This document shows positions 31,130 to 40,232 of a stretch of DNA of 64,000 nucleotides, piece after piece; position 1 is the first letter of the stretch, and every line of letters begins with the position of its first letter. Under the pieces are notes generated by a model that did no database searches, was not told the origin of the DNA, and saw nothing but the letters and a program-made list of their open reading frames with translations. The position numbers were made by a program, and so were the translations under genes. Origin of the DNA: Alphaproteobacteria bacterium (GTDB taxonomy: Bacteria; Pseudomonadota; Alphaproteobacteria; Reyranellales; Reyranellaceae); assembly GCA_017308235.1 (NCBI GenBank), contig JAFKFL010000014.1, positions 1 to 64,000 on the forward strand, written 5' to 3'.

Positions 31130-32386
31130 ATGATTGCCAGAGCAATGATCCTGCTCCTGGGAGCGGTGTTGCTCCTTGCCGGCTGCGGCAGTTCGCGGCC
31201 GACGTCGCCGCCGGAGAACCTGGCCTGCAACCTGTCGCAGTATCAGGTGCGCGACGCCTACGATCACATCCACGTCTTTCTCGCGCCGGCCAAGAAAATC
31301 GACGTCAACGTGCTCGAGCTTTCCGCGGGCGGCGAGTTCGGCGCCTACGGGGCTGGTTTCCTGAAGGGCTGGCGGTCGGTCGGCAGCAGCGCCAAGCCGA
31401 TCGCGCGGGACGACATCCAGATCGTGACGGGCGTCAGCACGGGCGCGCTGATGGCGACCTACGCCTTCCTCGCGACCTATGACACGAGCGCCACGCCGGG
31501 TTGGGACGAGCAGCTCGAGCAGTTCTACGTCACCCTGACCGACGCGCAGATCTACACGACGCGCAGCACCCTGGCGCTGCTGTGGGCGAACAGCCTCTAC
31601 GATGCCTCGGGCAAGCAGAAGTTCCTGCAGAAGTACCTGACCACGGATGTCATCAACCGCGTGGCGCAGGCGCCGGAGGATCGCCGCCTCTATGTCGGGT
31701 TCGCGAACCTCGACAGCGGCGAGTTTTTGCGCATCGACATGGTGGCGCTTGCGAAGGGCACGTTCGAGAGCACGGCGCGGCGCGACGATTGCTACCGGGC
31801 CGTCATCGATGCGGCGACCGCGCAGGAGATCGCGTTTCCCCCGGTGTTCATCGACGGCCACATGATGGCCGACGGCGGCGTGCGCCAGCACGTGTTCCTG
31901 GTCTCGCCGGATCAGGTGCAGCCCAATGTCGACCTGAGCCGGCTCAACCTGCGCAGCATCGCGCTGGTCCACGGCAATCTCGAGATCACGGCGATGCCCA
32001 ACGGCGTGAAGAACGGCGTCCTGACCATCGCCGAGCGTTCGGCCAGCATCCTGGTCGACCAGAGCCTGAAATCGTCGGTGCGCCTCTCCAATGCGCTCTC
32101 GCACGATCCGGCGGTCGTCGTCGGACCAGCCAACGCAAAGAAGCTGCCGCGCTTCCAGACCTACTACGGCGCCGCGGCCAAGGCCGCCTGCGCCTGCGAC
32201 GCGGCGACCAGGTCGCAATGCAACCCGGACGATCTCTTCTGCCACGCCTTCATGCAGTGCCTCGCCACCGCCGGCGAGACGGAGGGCGCCGCGGCCGCCT
32301 CGACCGGCAAATGGCTCGAGATCGCCGACCTCGACCTCGGCTCCAAGCCCTCATGCCAACTGCCGGCGAGGGTGAATTTTAGATAG
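31130..32386 (+). CDS. Patatin-like phospholipase lipoprotein
   Basis: 418 aa. Lipoprotein signal MIARAMILLLGAVLLLAGC (lipobox Cys19). Patatin core: oxyanion loop SAGGEFGAYGAG (65-76), nucleophile GVSTGAL (Ser103), and catalytic Asp in MMADGGVRQH. The first loop reads GGEFGA rather than the usual GGGxRG. Unlike the cytosolic patatin at 13783 it should act at the outer membrane or periplasm. A Cys-rich C-terminus (ACACDAATRSQCNPDDLFC) suggests disulfides. Monocistronic, between two dispersed hairpin repeats. Confidence 0.88.
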   Translation: MIARAMILLLGAVLLLAGCGSSRPTSPPENLACNLSQYQVRDAYDHIHVFLAPAKKIDVNVLELSAGGEFGAYGAGFLKGWRSVGSSAKPIARDDIQIVTGVSTGALMATYAFLATYDTSATPGWDEQLEQFYVTLTDAQIYTTRSTLALLWANSLYDASGKQKFLQKYLTTDVINRVAQAPEDRRLYVGFANLDSGEFLRIDMVALAKGTFESTARRDDCYRAVIDAATAQEIAFPPVFIDGHMMADGGVRQHVFLVSPDQVQPNVDLSRLNLRSIALVHGNLEITAMPNGVKNGVLTIAERSASILVDQSLKSSVRLSNALSHDPAVVVGPANAKKLPRFQTYYGAAAKAACACDAATRSQCNPDDLFCHAFMQCLATAGETEGAAAASTGKWLEIADLDLGSKPSCQLPARVNFR

Positions 32387-32417
32387 GTGCGGGTCGGAGG
32401 GCGGTCGCATATGGCGC

Positions 32418-32532
32418 AAAGCGCTGATCTCAAAGGTGGTGTCATGCTGAGCGCAGCGAAGGATTTTTGGCGGCGTTGCTGAAAGATCCTTCGCTGCGCT
32501 CAGGATGACACGGTTCTTGTGTCAGGCATTTG
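32418..32532. repeat. Intergenic hairpin repeat, family A, copy 2
   Basis: It shares with copy 1 (9013) the order TCAAAGGTGGTGTCAT, CTGAGCGCAGCGAAGGAT, TGGCGGCGT, AAGATCCTTC, AGGATGACACGG and TTGTGTCAGGCATTT. Here the inner arms pair cleanly (AGCGCAGCGAAGGAT with ATCCTTCGCTGCGCT). It lies between convergent genes. Confidence 0.75.
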
Positions 32533-32562
32533 CCGCCACATGCGGTAAAACGGGCGGCCTTC

Positions 32563-34014
32563 TCACCCCCGCATCCTGAGCATCATGCGCAGGATCTTCA
32601 TCGGCAGGCCTGAATAGGGCGGTTGCAGCAGGAGCTGGATGGGCGAGAAGGGGCCCTGGTAGAAGACAGGGCGCAGCTTGGAGAAGGCATAAAAGCCTTC
32701 GCGGCCGTGATAGTGGCCCATGCCGCTCGCGCCGACGCCGCCGAACGGCAGGTCGTGCTGGCCGACATGCAGCAGCGCCTCGTTCACCGACACGCCGCCC
32801 GACATCACGTGCGAGATGTAGAAGTCGCGCAGCGGCGCATCCTTGGTGAAGGGATAAAGCGCGAGCGGCCGGTCGCGGGCGTTGATGTAGTCGGCGACCT
32901 CCTGGCGGTTGGCGTAGGTCTTGATCGGCAGGATCGGTCCGAAGATCTCGCGCTGCATCAGCATCATGTCGTCGGTCGGATCGAGCACCAGATGCGGCGG
33001 GAACTTGCGCTGGCTTACATCGGGCGTCTGGCCCGCAGCGAGGTTGATGAGCCGGGCGCCCTTGGCCCGCGCATCCTCGAGCGTCTGGAGCAGGCGGTTG
33101 AAGGCGCGCGGATCGATGATCGACGTGAAGTCGGGCCCGTTGATGTCGGGATAGCGCTTCTTGAAGAGCCTGGCGCAATGCGCGGCGAACTCGTCCTCCG
33201 TGCCCTTCGGGACGAAGACGTAATCGACATTGGTGCAGATCTGGCCCGCGTTCAGCATCTTCACCCAGAGGATGCGCTTGGCCGCGGCCTCGATCGGGAA
33301 ATCAGGCGCCACGATCGCCGGCGCCTTGCCGCCCAGCTCCAAGGTCACGGGCGTGAGGTTGCGCGCGGCGTTCGCCATCACCGCGCGGCCCGTGGCGCCC
33401 GAGCCGGTGAACAGGAGGTGGTCGAACGGCAGTGACGAGAACGCGGGACCCCTTCCACTTCCATCGGGGCCGCCACCATCCTCGAAGAAGGCGAGCTTGT
33501 CGGTCGGCAGGTAGTTGGGCGAGAGCTTGGCCAGCAGCGCCGCGAGATGCTGCGAGTTCTCTGACATCTTCACCATGGCGCGGTTGCCGGCAGCGAGAAT
33601 GGCGGCGAGCGGACAGAAGCTGAGGTTGAGCGGAAAGTTCCAGGGCACGATCACGCCCACGACGCCGAGCGGCTGGGGGATCACGCGGTTGCGGGCGCCC
33701 GGATAGGTCATGACGTCGATGTGCCGCCGCTGCGGCCTCATCCATTTCCCGAGATGCTTGCTGGTGTGCGCGATCGTCTCCAGCACGACGAAATATTCGG
33801 CGAACAGCGTCTCGAACTCGGAGCGGTTGCCGTAGTCGGCATTGATGGCGGCGACCAGCGCGTCCTTGTTTTCCTTCAGGAGCCGCGCCAGGGCCGCGAG
33901 ATCGAAGCGCCGCTCCTGCAGACCGGGTGCAGGCGCGGCAAGGTAAGCGGCCCGCTGCCTGTCGAAGCAGGACTGGAATTCGTCCGGAATGGCGACGGTG
34001 TCGGATACGGGCAC
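32563..34014 (-). CDS. Coniferyl aldehyde dehydrogenase-like aldehyde dehydrogenase
   Basis: 483 aa. ALDH motifs: VVGVIVPWNFPLNL (cofactor site), LFTGSGATGRAV, catalytic Glu226 in LELGGKAP and nucleophile Cys260 in NAGQICTNVDYV. The N-terminal lack of the first ALDH strands and the long C-terminus with PYSGLPMKILRMM are typical of the coniferyl-aldehyde / fatty-aldehyde subfamily, which oxidises aromatic or long-chain aldehydes with NAD(P). Residues 178-190 are a small glycine-rich insertion. The C-terminal hydrophobic segment could attach to membrane. Confidence 0.88.
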   Translation of the reverse strand: MPVSDTVAIPDEFQSCFDRQRAAYLAAPAPGLQERRFDLAALARLLKENKDALVAAINADYGNRSEFETLFAEYFVVLETIAHTSKHLGKWMRPQRRHIDVMTYPGARNRVIPQPLGVVGVIVPWNFPLNLSFCPLAAILAAGNRAMVKMSENSQHLAALLAKLSPNYLPTDKLAFFEDGGGPDGSGRGPAFSSLPFDHLLFTGSGATGRAVMANAARNLTPVTLELGGKAPAIVAPDFPIEAAAKRILWVKMLNAGQICTNVDYVFVPKGTEDEFAAHCARLFKKRYPDINGPDFTSIIDPRAFNRLLQTLEDARAKGARLINLAAGQTPDVSQRKFPPHLVLDPTDDMMLMQREIFGPILPIKTYANRQEVADYINARDRPLALYPFTKDAPLRDFYISHVMSGGVSVNEALLHVGQHDLPFGGVGASGMGHYHGREGFYAFSKLRPVFYQGPFSPIQLLLQPPYSGLPMKILRMMLRMRG

Positions 34015-34311
34015 GTTTATCGGCTCCTCCTTCTTTCGCCGCTCGCATTCTACTCGAAGCTGCAGGCCCTTGCCGTCGATCGTGCCATCCGCGCCCTACT
34101 AGATGATCATTTCGATGCACAGGAAAACTGTCAGCTAATTGGGCAAAGACCGGCTGCGCATTGCTCGCATTAGAGACTGCGGAAGTCACTGGACTTCGCG
34201 AACTTTTACACTGATCCTGCAGGAACAGGGAGCGGCTGGAAACGCCGCTGGGAACTATCCGCCGGCCTGCGGGGGTGCTCCGCTTCGGCATGGTGCGCCG
34301 AGAGAGTAGCG

Positions 34312-36102
34312 ATGGCAGAGCTTTCTACAGAAGGCGCGGCTGCACGCCATCACATCGCGTGGGCAAGACGCGCCGTCCTTCTGGGCGATATCGTCGAGTC
34401 CGTTCGCCTTGTCGAGCAGGATGAAGCCGGTGTAATCGCGCGCTGGCTCGATTTCATCGAGCACGTGAGGTCGGTCATCCTTCCGCCCCGCGGCGGTCGA
34501 TTGGTCAAGAGCCTCGGCGACGGTTTCCTTCTCGACTTCGATGATGTGAGGTCAGCCATCTCCGCCGCGCTGGCGATCCAGACGGAAAGCAGACGCCGCA
34601 ACGTTGGTGTCCCGGCTGAGCGCCAGATCGATCTGCGCATGGGCCTGGAGATCAGCGACGTTGTCATAGAGGTCGACGACGTCCTGGGCCGGGGCGTCAA
34701 TCTTGCTCAAAGGCTCATGGGCCTCGCCGGCCCGGGCGAGATCGTGATCTCCCAGCAGGCCCGCGATGGCCTCACGCCGACGCTCGACGCCGAGGTCGAG
34801 GATCTGGGTGATTGCTTCGTTCGGCATCTCGCGCAGCCAGTAAGGGCATACAGAATTGGACCGCCCGGCCCACACCCCGTCGTTGGCGCTGCGACACCTT
34901 TTGAAGATATAGCGCCATCAATTGCAATCGTTCCCTTTGAATCACGCAACGTGGCGCAGGACCACGGCGTGATTGGACAAGTGCTTGCCGAAGAGGTCAT
35001 CAGAAAACTTTCTCACTCATCTGACCTCAATCTTGTATCGCGGCTTTCTACCATGGCATTTGCCGGCCGGGACTTCTCGCACGAGGACGTCGGAGCGCAC
35101 CTGCGTGCCGACTATGTGCTCTCTGGCTCCTACGGCAACGGTGAGAAACGCGTCCGGCTCGATGTGGAGCTGGTTGAGGTCAAATCGGGCCGGATCCTAT
35201 GGGCTGAGAGCTTCGATGATGATGCCTCCGCTATTCTCAGCGGCGAGCAGGAGTTGATTGGTCAGCTGATTGCCGGCGTGACCGGCGCAGTGATGTCCAG
35301 AGAGCTTCAGCGATCACGGGCGCAGCCTTTGCCGACGCTCAGGGCCTATACGCTTCTCATGGGCGCCGTAAGCCTGATGCACCGCTTGTCGTTGCCGGAC
35401 TTCGAAGAGGCGCACAGGCTCCTTAGGGCGTTGATCGATCGTGGGATCCGCCATCCCATCCCCATGGCGTGGCTTGCCAACTGGCATGTGCTGCGTGTGC
35501 AACAGGGCTGGTCCGAGGACGAGCGGCAAGATGCCTATCTTGCGTTGGAGTGCACGAAGCGCGCCTTGGATATCGATCCCGACTGCTCGTTGGCGCTCGC
35601 GATAAATGGGCTTGTGCATGTCAATCTGCTGAAGAAGCTCGACGTCGCTCAGGAATCCTATGAGAGTGCGCTTGCCGCCAATCCGAGCAATGCGCTCGGG
35701 TGGCTCTTGAAGGGTACGCTACACGCTTTCAAGAGTGAGGGCCGGTTGGCTGTCGCGCACACCGAACGCGCGCTCAGGCTGTCGCCACTCGATCCGCATC
35801 GGTACTTCTACGATTCACTTGCATCGACCGCTTGCCTCGCTGCCCGACAGTACGATCGAGCGCTTGAACTTGCCCAAAGTTCATTGCGTGCCAACCGCAA
35901 GCACACATCGACGTGGCGCGTCGTGACGGTTGCGCAATGGCAGCTTGGCAAATTCGAGGAGGCGTCGCGGTCTGCCCAGGAATTGTTGAAGCTTCAGCCA
36001 ACCATGACCGTAAGCGGTTGGCTGAAAGGGTCACCGGCCGCGCCTTATCCAATCGGGCGCGAAGCGGCAGACATTTTGCGTCAGGCGGGTATCCCACAGT
36101 GA
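34312..36102 (+). CDS. Class III cyclase with TolB-like and TPR regions, gene 1 of the protease cassette
   Basis: 596 aa. N-terminal class III cyclase fold: metal Asp26 in LLGDIVES, Asp70 in SLGDGFLLDF, and DVLGRGVNLAQRL. The middle (SIAIVPFESRNVAQDHG... YVLSGSYGNGEKRVRLDVEL) is a TolB-like domain. The C-terminal ~250 residues are TPR repeats. The cyclase domain looks shortened and diverged compared with the 41074 protein, so activity is uncertain; it may act as a ligand-binding regulator. It is 36 bp upstream of the haloperoxidase-like gene. The preceding 297 bp (34015-34311) hold no gene. Confidence 0.85.
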   Translation: MAELSTEGAAARHHIAWARRAVLLGDIVESVRLVEQDEAGVIARWLDFIEHVRSVILPPRGGRLVKSLGDGFLLDFDDVRSAISAALAIQTESRRRNVGVPAERQIDLRMGLEISDVVIEVDDVLGRGVNLAQRLMGLAGPGEIVISQQARDGLTPTLDAEVEDLGDCFVRHLAQPVRAYRIGPPGPHPVVGAATPFEDIAPSIAIVPFESRNVAQDHGVIGQVLAEEVIRKLSHSSDLNLVSRLSTMAFAGRDFSHEDVGAHLRADYVLSGSYGNGEKRVRLDVELVEVKSGRILWAESFDDDASAILSGEQELIGQLIAGVTGAVMSRELQRSRAQPLPTLRAYTLLMGAVSLMHRLSLPDFEEAHRLLRALIDRGIRHPIPMAWLANWHVLRVQQGWSEDERQDAYLALECTKRALDIDPDCSLALAINGLVHVNLLKKLDVAQESYESALAANPSNALGWLLKGTLHAFKSEGRLAVAHTERALRLSPLDPHRYFYDSLASTACLAARQYDRALELAQSSLRANRKHTSTWRVVTVAQWQLGKFEEASRSAQELLKLQPTMTVSGWLKGSPAAPYPIGREAADILRQAGIPQ

Positions 36103-36138
36103 GGGCATAGATCGATCAACCGAGCGGGGGAGGGGGCA

Positions 36139-37344
36139 ATGGCTGGTTTGGCTGGACTAAGTGGGTCTGCAGGTCTCGCAGGTCTTGCAGGCCTCGCTGG
36201 ATTGGGGGGACAGGCAGGTCTTGCAGGACTTGCAGGATTGGCCGGACTTGGTGTCGCGAACTCTGCGGACGTTGGCCAAGCCTTGATCCTCACGCGCGAT
36301 GGGATTGTCGGCACCTGGGCGCCTCCGGCGGCCACGCCGCCCGAACTCGAAGTGGAAGATCCAAGGAACATGGCGCGTTGGGAGCCATGGGTCAGGGCAT
36401 CTGTGATCGACTTCGAACTCGTGTCGAAGCTCGGCTTCAGCAGGTCGAGCAGTGGCGACAAGATGACTCTGTCGCATCTCGACGTCACGGGAAGTACGCT
36501 CACCTATCGGCCTTTGGCAGCGATCACGCGTCCACCGATCGCGCTGTTCAAAAACCTGCTGGTCTTTCTCGATCGCTACGCCGACCTTCGCGGCGATCGC
36601 ATCGCCGAGATCTTCACGCAGATGAACGGCGCGATCGCCTTCCTGACCGCGATCCCGTTCCTTCATCCGGCACGCACGCCCTGGACTTACGAATTGCTGG
36701 GCGCCGCGCTGCGCCTCGCGAACTCCACAGAAATGCGCTTCAAGCAGGCGCTCGCCTGCCGCCGGCCGATGGAGTTTTCGCCGCAGGTCCAGCCGATCAT
36801 CCTGACGCCGTCGCACGGCAGCTTGCCAAGCGGTCACGCGACGGAGACCTTCATCTCGGCCTACGTGCTATGGATGCTGTTGAGAGCATCCGCACCTCTG
36901 CCGCCATCGTATTCCAGTAGCACCACACCGCCGCCATCGCCGCTTGTCCCCTATGGCGACGTGAGCTGGGGAACCGAGCTCATGCGGCTCGCGGCACGCG
37001 TCGCGACGAACCGAACAGTGGCCGGTGTGCACTTTACCGTCGACAGCGCTGCGGGGGCATTCCTGGGGCTGACCTTGGGGCAATACTTCGTCAATCGCTG
37101 CACCGGCGCGACCAACTACAATGCCTACGAGTTCGACGGAACGAACTTCCCGGATCCAACCCTCGGCGGGGCGCCGCCCAACGACGGCGACTTTTACTGG
37201 ACGGCCCTGTTCGACGAGACAATCCCCGGGCCGAGGCTTCCGTTGCCTGCCTACGTTACGGCATCGGGATCGCAGGCGATCGGCGGTGCACCGAATTCGA
37301 TCCTGGCGTGGCTTTGGGATCGGGCGAGGGGCGAGTGGTGGTGA
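36139..37344 (+). CDS. Vanadium-haloperoxidase / PAP2-superfamily protein with Ala-Gly-Leu repeat N-terminus
   Basis: 401 aa. Residues 2-38 are built from Ala-Gly-Leu triplets with a few interruptions. The enzyme core has all three PAP2 motifs: K202-x6-R209-P210 (KQALACRRP), S231-G232-H233 (LPSGHATE) and R292-x5-H298-x3-D302 (NRTVAGVHFTVD). The length and arrangement fit vanadium-dependent haloperoxidase relatives better than small PAP2 lipid phosphatases, and no multi-helix membrane domain is visible. It may bind vanadate or phosphate. GGGGGAGGG lies before the ATG. It is flanked by the cyclase and protease genes. Confidence 0.85.
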   Translation: MAGLAGLSGSAGLAGLAGLAGLGGQAGLAGLAGLAGLGVANSADVGQALILTRDGIVGTWAPPAATPPELEVEDPRNMARWEPWVRASVIDFELVSKLGFSRSSSGDKMTLSHLDVTGSTLTYRPLAAITRPPIALFKNLLVFLDRYADLRGDRIAEIFTQMNGAIAFLTAIPFLHPARTPWTYELLGAALRLANSTEMRFKQALACRRPMEFSPQVQPIILTPSHGSLPSGHATETFISAYVLWMLLRASAPLPPSYSSSTTPPPSPLVPYGDVSWGTELMRLAARVATNRTVAGVHFTVDSAAGAFLGLTLGQYFVNRCTGATNYNAYEFDGTNFPDPTLGGAPPNDGDFYWTALFDETIPGPRLPLPAYVTASGSQAIGGAPNSILAWLWDRARGEWW

Positions 37345-37397
37345 AGGTGCCTACGATGCCGACAAGGAACTCCACTACCTCCTAGCACGAGGCAACC

Positions 37398-39479
37398 ATG
37401 GCAGATCCAACGCGCGACGAGCCGGAGATCAAAGCTCTGGTTGGCATAGATCCTTACATCCCTTGGGTAATGGGTCCGGGCCGACCCTACTTCTTCTTGC
37501 CCGGGCGTCAGTCACAGGGCGAGGAGCGAATGCCGATGCTGGTGCGCCTGAAGAAGGGTACGGCGCAGGAATTCGCAAACGGCGACAGTTTGCCGGACCT
37601 CGCAAAAACCGATTGGCGCAATTCGGTTTCGGTCTCGCCGCTGTTCACGAGTTCGGTCGCGGGCCGCGACGCCGCTCCTTATCTCGTCGCGATGGTCAAG
37701 GCGGACTATCTATTCACCATCTTTTCCGACACGACACTGCAGGGAAACCTCAGTGAAATCGTTGAAAGCGTAACGCCGGGCCTTCCGCTGGATGCCACTT
37801 CATTGCCACCTCCCGGTGACAGCGGCGCACCGGCGACAGTGCCGGCGCAAACGATCTCGGCGACACCGAGAACCGTCATCATGGCGGTGATCGACGACGG
37901 CATTGGTTTTGCTCATGAGCGGTTCCGCAAGATCGTCGCCGGTCATCCCAAGTCGCGCGTCGAATACTGGTGGTTGCAGGACGGGCCCTATGCAGGCGCG
38001 ACGTCGACGGTCCTGAGCGGTTGCGAGCTGCGCAAGAAGGACATCGACAAGCTCATCGATGATTGCACGATAGCTGGTGCCATCGACGAGGACCTGCTGT
38101 ACCGAAAAGCGCGCTTGCTCGACTTCCGTCAGTACGGCCACAAGTCGGCGGCCTGGCATGCCTCCCACGGCACGGCCGTGATGGACCTTGCCTGCGGATA
38201 TCATTCCGATCCGCCGGTCGACGATCGACCGATCATTGCCGTGCAGCTCCCGGTGCGTGTGACGGGGGATACATCGGGAGCTTCTCTCTATCCCTGGGTC
38301 GTCGCGGCGATGGCCTACATCATCGATCGTGCCACAGTGCTCTCGGGCGGGCCCAGCGCGCCGCAGCTGCCAGTAGTGGTCAATCTCAGCTACGGACGGC
38401 TCGAAGGTCCGCACGACGGCACTTCAGACCTCGAGCTTGCCATGGAGCAGTTCATCCATCATGCCGCCGCTCGTGGCATGCCTTTGAGGGTCGTGCTGCC
38501 GGCGGGCAACAGCTATTTGCTGCGCACGCATGCGCAGGTCCAGTTTCATGGCCCCAATCACAGTGAGCTGCTGCGATGGCGGGTACTGCCGGATGATCGC
38601 ACGCCGAGCTTTTCGGAGATCTGGCTGCCGCTGCGTCATGCGACGTCGCCGACCAACCGCATCGAGCTTGTGATCACGTCACCGACCGGACAAAGCCGGA
38701 CCATCAGCGAGACGAGCGGGCCCGTCATGTGGAATGCCGCTGGCGGGACCTACGGCCAGGCCGTCTATACCATCGCCCAGCCCTCGAACCGTGGCATGTT
38801 CAGGATCTCGCTGACGCCTACCGCCGACTGCGACAACCCGAATGCCCAGCTTGCGCCGGCCGGCGTCTGGCAGCTTGAACTCAAGAATGTCCAAACGGCG
38901 TTGATCGGCGAGACTGTCCATGCGTGGGTTCAGCGCGACGACACGTTGTACGGTTTCCCGTTGCGCGGGCGACAGTCCTTTTTTGACGATCCGGACTACG
39001 TGCGGTTCGATCATGCCGGACGGGAGAATGAAACCGACAACGCCGCCAGTCCCGTGAAGCGCGCGGGCACAATCAATTCCATTGCGACAGGTGATTCGCC
39101 GATCGTCGCCGGCGGCTATCGGCTGAGGGAAATGACGGCTGCAAAATATTCGGCGGCCGGCCTCCACCATGCGCCCCCACGGCATCCGGACGCCTTGGCG
39201 GTGAGCGACGATTCGTGTGTCCTCGCGGGGGTGCTGGCGGCTGGAACGTATAGCGGCTCCGTCGTCGCCATAGATGGCACAAGTGTTGCCACACCGCAGG
39301 TCGCCCGATTGGCGGCCAGTGAGATCGTGGCTGGCAGATATGGCGACCGGGCAGCCATCGCCGAGCGCGCGGCCTATGACGAAGGGATGAGGGCGCCCGG
39401 AACACCACCAAAGCCGCCCCCCGAGCGCGGCGGGGCTGGCCGGCTCAAACCGCGGGTGGTCCCCCGAGTAAAGCGATAG
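37398..39479 (+). CDS. S8 (subtilisin-like) serine protease without signal peptide
   Basis: 693 aa. Catalytic triad: Asp166 in AVIDDGIGFAH, His257 in ASHGTAVMDLACG and Ser629 in IDGTSVATPQVA; the oxyanion Asn lies in VLPAGNSYL. There is no signal peptide or classical inhibitory prodomain; residues 1-150 are a novel-looking N-terminal region. A beta-rich domain of ~200 residues is inserted between the Asn and the Ser (about 385-590). The enzyme should be cytosolic unless exported by an unrecognised route. It is last in the cyclase / haloperoxidase / protease cassette (53 bp gap). Confidence 0.9.
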   Translation: MADPTRDEPEIKALVGIDPYIPWVMGPGRPYFFLPGRQSQGEERMPMLVRLKKGTAQEFANGDSLPDLAKTDWRNSVSVSPLFTSSVAGRDAAPYLVAMVKADYLFTIFSDTTLQGNLSEIVESVTPGLPLDATSLPPPGDSGAPATVPAQTISATPRTVIMAVIDDGIGFAHERFRKIVAGHPKSRVEYWWLQDGPYAGATSTVLSGCELRKKDIDKLIDDCTIAGAIDEDLLYRKARLLDFRQYGHKSAAWHASHGTAVMDLACGYHSDPPVDDRPIIAVQLPVRVTGDTSGASLYPWVVAAMAYIIDRATVLSGGPSAPQLPVVVNLSYGRLEGPHDGTSDLELAMEQFIHHAAARGMPLRVVLPAGNSYLLRTHAQVQFHGPNHSELLRWRVLPDDRTPSFSEIWLPLRHATSPTNRIELVITSPTGQSRTISETSGPVMWNAAGGTYGQAVYTIAQPSNRGMFRISLTPTADCDNPNAQLAPAGVWQLELKNVQTALIGETVHAWVQRDDTLYGFPLRGRQSFFDDPDYVRFDHAGRENETDNAASPVKRAGTINSIATGDSPIVAGGYRLREMTAAKYSAAGLHHAPPRHPDALAVSDDSCVLAGVLAAGTYSGSVVAIDGTSVATPQVARLAASEIVAGRYGDRAAIAERAAYDEGMRAPGTPPKPPPERGGAGRLKPRVVPRVKR

Positions 39480-39552
39480 GTTCACCAAAAGGGGTGACGC
39501 CGACGCCGCGCAGTAGGCCGGTTGGTCCGGTGATGACGGGGCGCTGTCCTTT

Positions 39553-40089
39553 CTACTCGAACCCGCACGCCTTTGCTGTTGTGTAAGCGATGGCGCGGCG
39601 CTGGCCTTCCTTGAAGCATCCATTTATCCAGGTGCCGCTGAAGACCTGGCCGTCGCGCTCGGTTTTGATGCCCTTGCCGTTGGGCTTGCCGTCGACCCAC
39701 GCGCCCTCGTAGCGCTCGCCGGCGGCCCAGGTGTAAAGGCCGCGGCCATTGAATTCGTCGTCCTTGAATTCGCCTTCGTAGCGATCGCCGTTGGCCCAGC
39801 TATAGACGCCGCGGCCTTCCATCTTGCCGGCCTGGTAGCCGCCCTCATAGTGCGCTGTAGGCTTGCCGTTTTCGAACCACTGCAATGTGCCATCGCCTTC
39901 GGCAAACCCATCCTTGCAGCCGCCCGACCACGTGATCGCTTCTTCCTCAACGGGCATCGCGTCCCATACCTTGCAGCCCGTCGTGGGATCGGCAAACGTC
40001 TTGGGTACCGATGCAGGTTGCGCTAGCCCCGCCGCCGACGGCAGCACGAATGCAATCGCGATCAGGGCAGCTCTCGCTTCAGGTGACAT
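39553..40089 (-). CDS. Secreted MORN-repeat protein
   Basis: 178 aa. A signal peptide (ALIAIAFVLPSAAGLAQ) is followed by about five MORN repeats: HYEGGYQAGKMEGRGVYSW, YEGEFKDDEFNGRGLYTW, YEGAWVDGKPNGKGI and flanking degenerate units. Cysteines flank the repeats (GCKVWDA, GGCKDG, GCFKEG, ACGFE). MORN units bind lipid headgroups or proteins. Probably periplasmic. It is convergent with the S8 protease gene; no operon partner is evident. Confidence 0.85.
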   Translation of the reverse strand: MSPEARAALIAIAFVLPSAAGLAQPASVPKTFADPTTGCKVWDAMPVEEEAITWSGGCKDGFAEGDGTLQWFENGKPTAHYEGGYQAGKMEGRGVYSWANGDRYEGEFKDDEFNGRGLYTWAAGERYEGAWVDGKPNGKGIKTERDGQVFSGTWINGCFKEGQRRAIAYTTAKACGFE

Positions 40090-40161
40090 TGGCCAAAGGA
40101 TATCCAGGCGCAGCCGATCCGTCTCGCGCTATGTCATTGGTGCAGTGAGATCTCCATCTCT

Positions 40162-40224
40162 TCATCTCTTGGTCAGCGTGAGGCCGTTGTCGTGCAGCTT
40201 GCGGCCGATGGCATCGGCCTCGGT
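40162..40224 (-). pseudogene. 3' remnant of a small periplasmic protein gene
   Basis: Downstream of the Crp gene the minus strand reads STEADAIGRKLHDNGLTLTKR then TGA. This matches the end of the intact gene at 48199 (VLERKLRDNHITLPKRS) in RKL-x-DN-x-x-TL-x-KR. No start, signal peptide or earlier part remains, because the sequence upstream is occupied by the Crp gene. It is most simply a deletion relic of a third family copy. Confidence 0.45.
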
Positions 40225-40232
40225 GGATGGTA

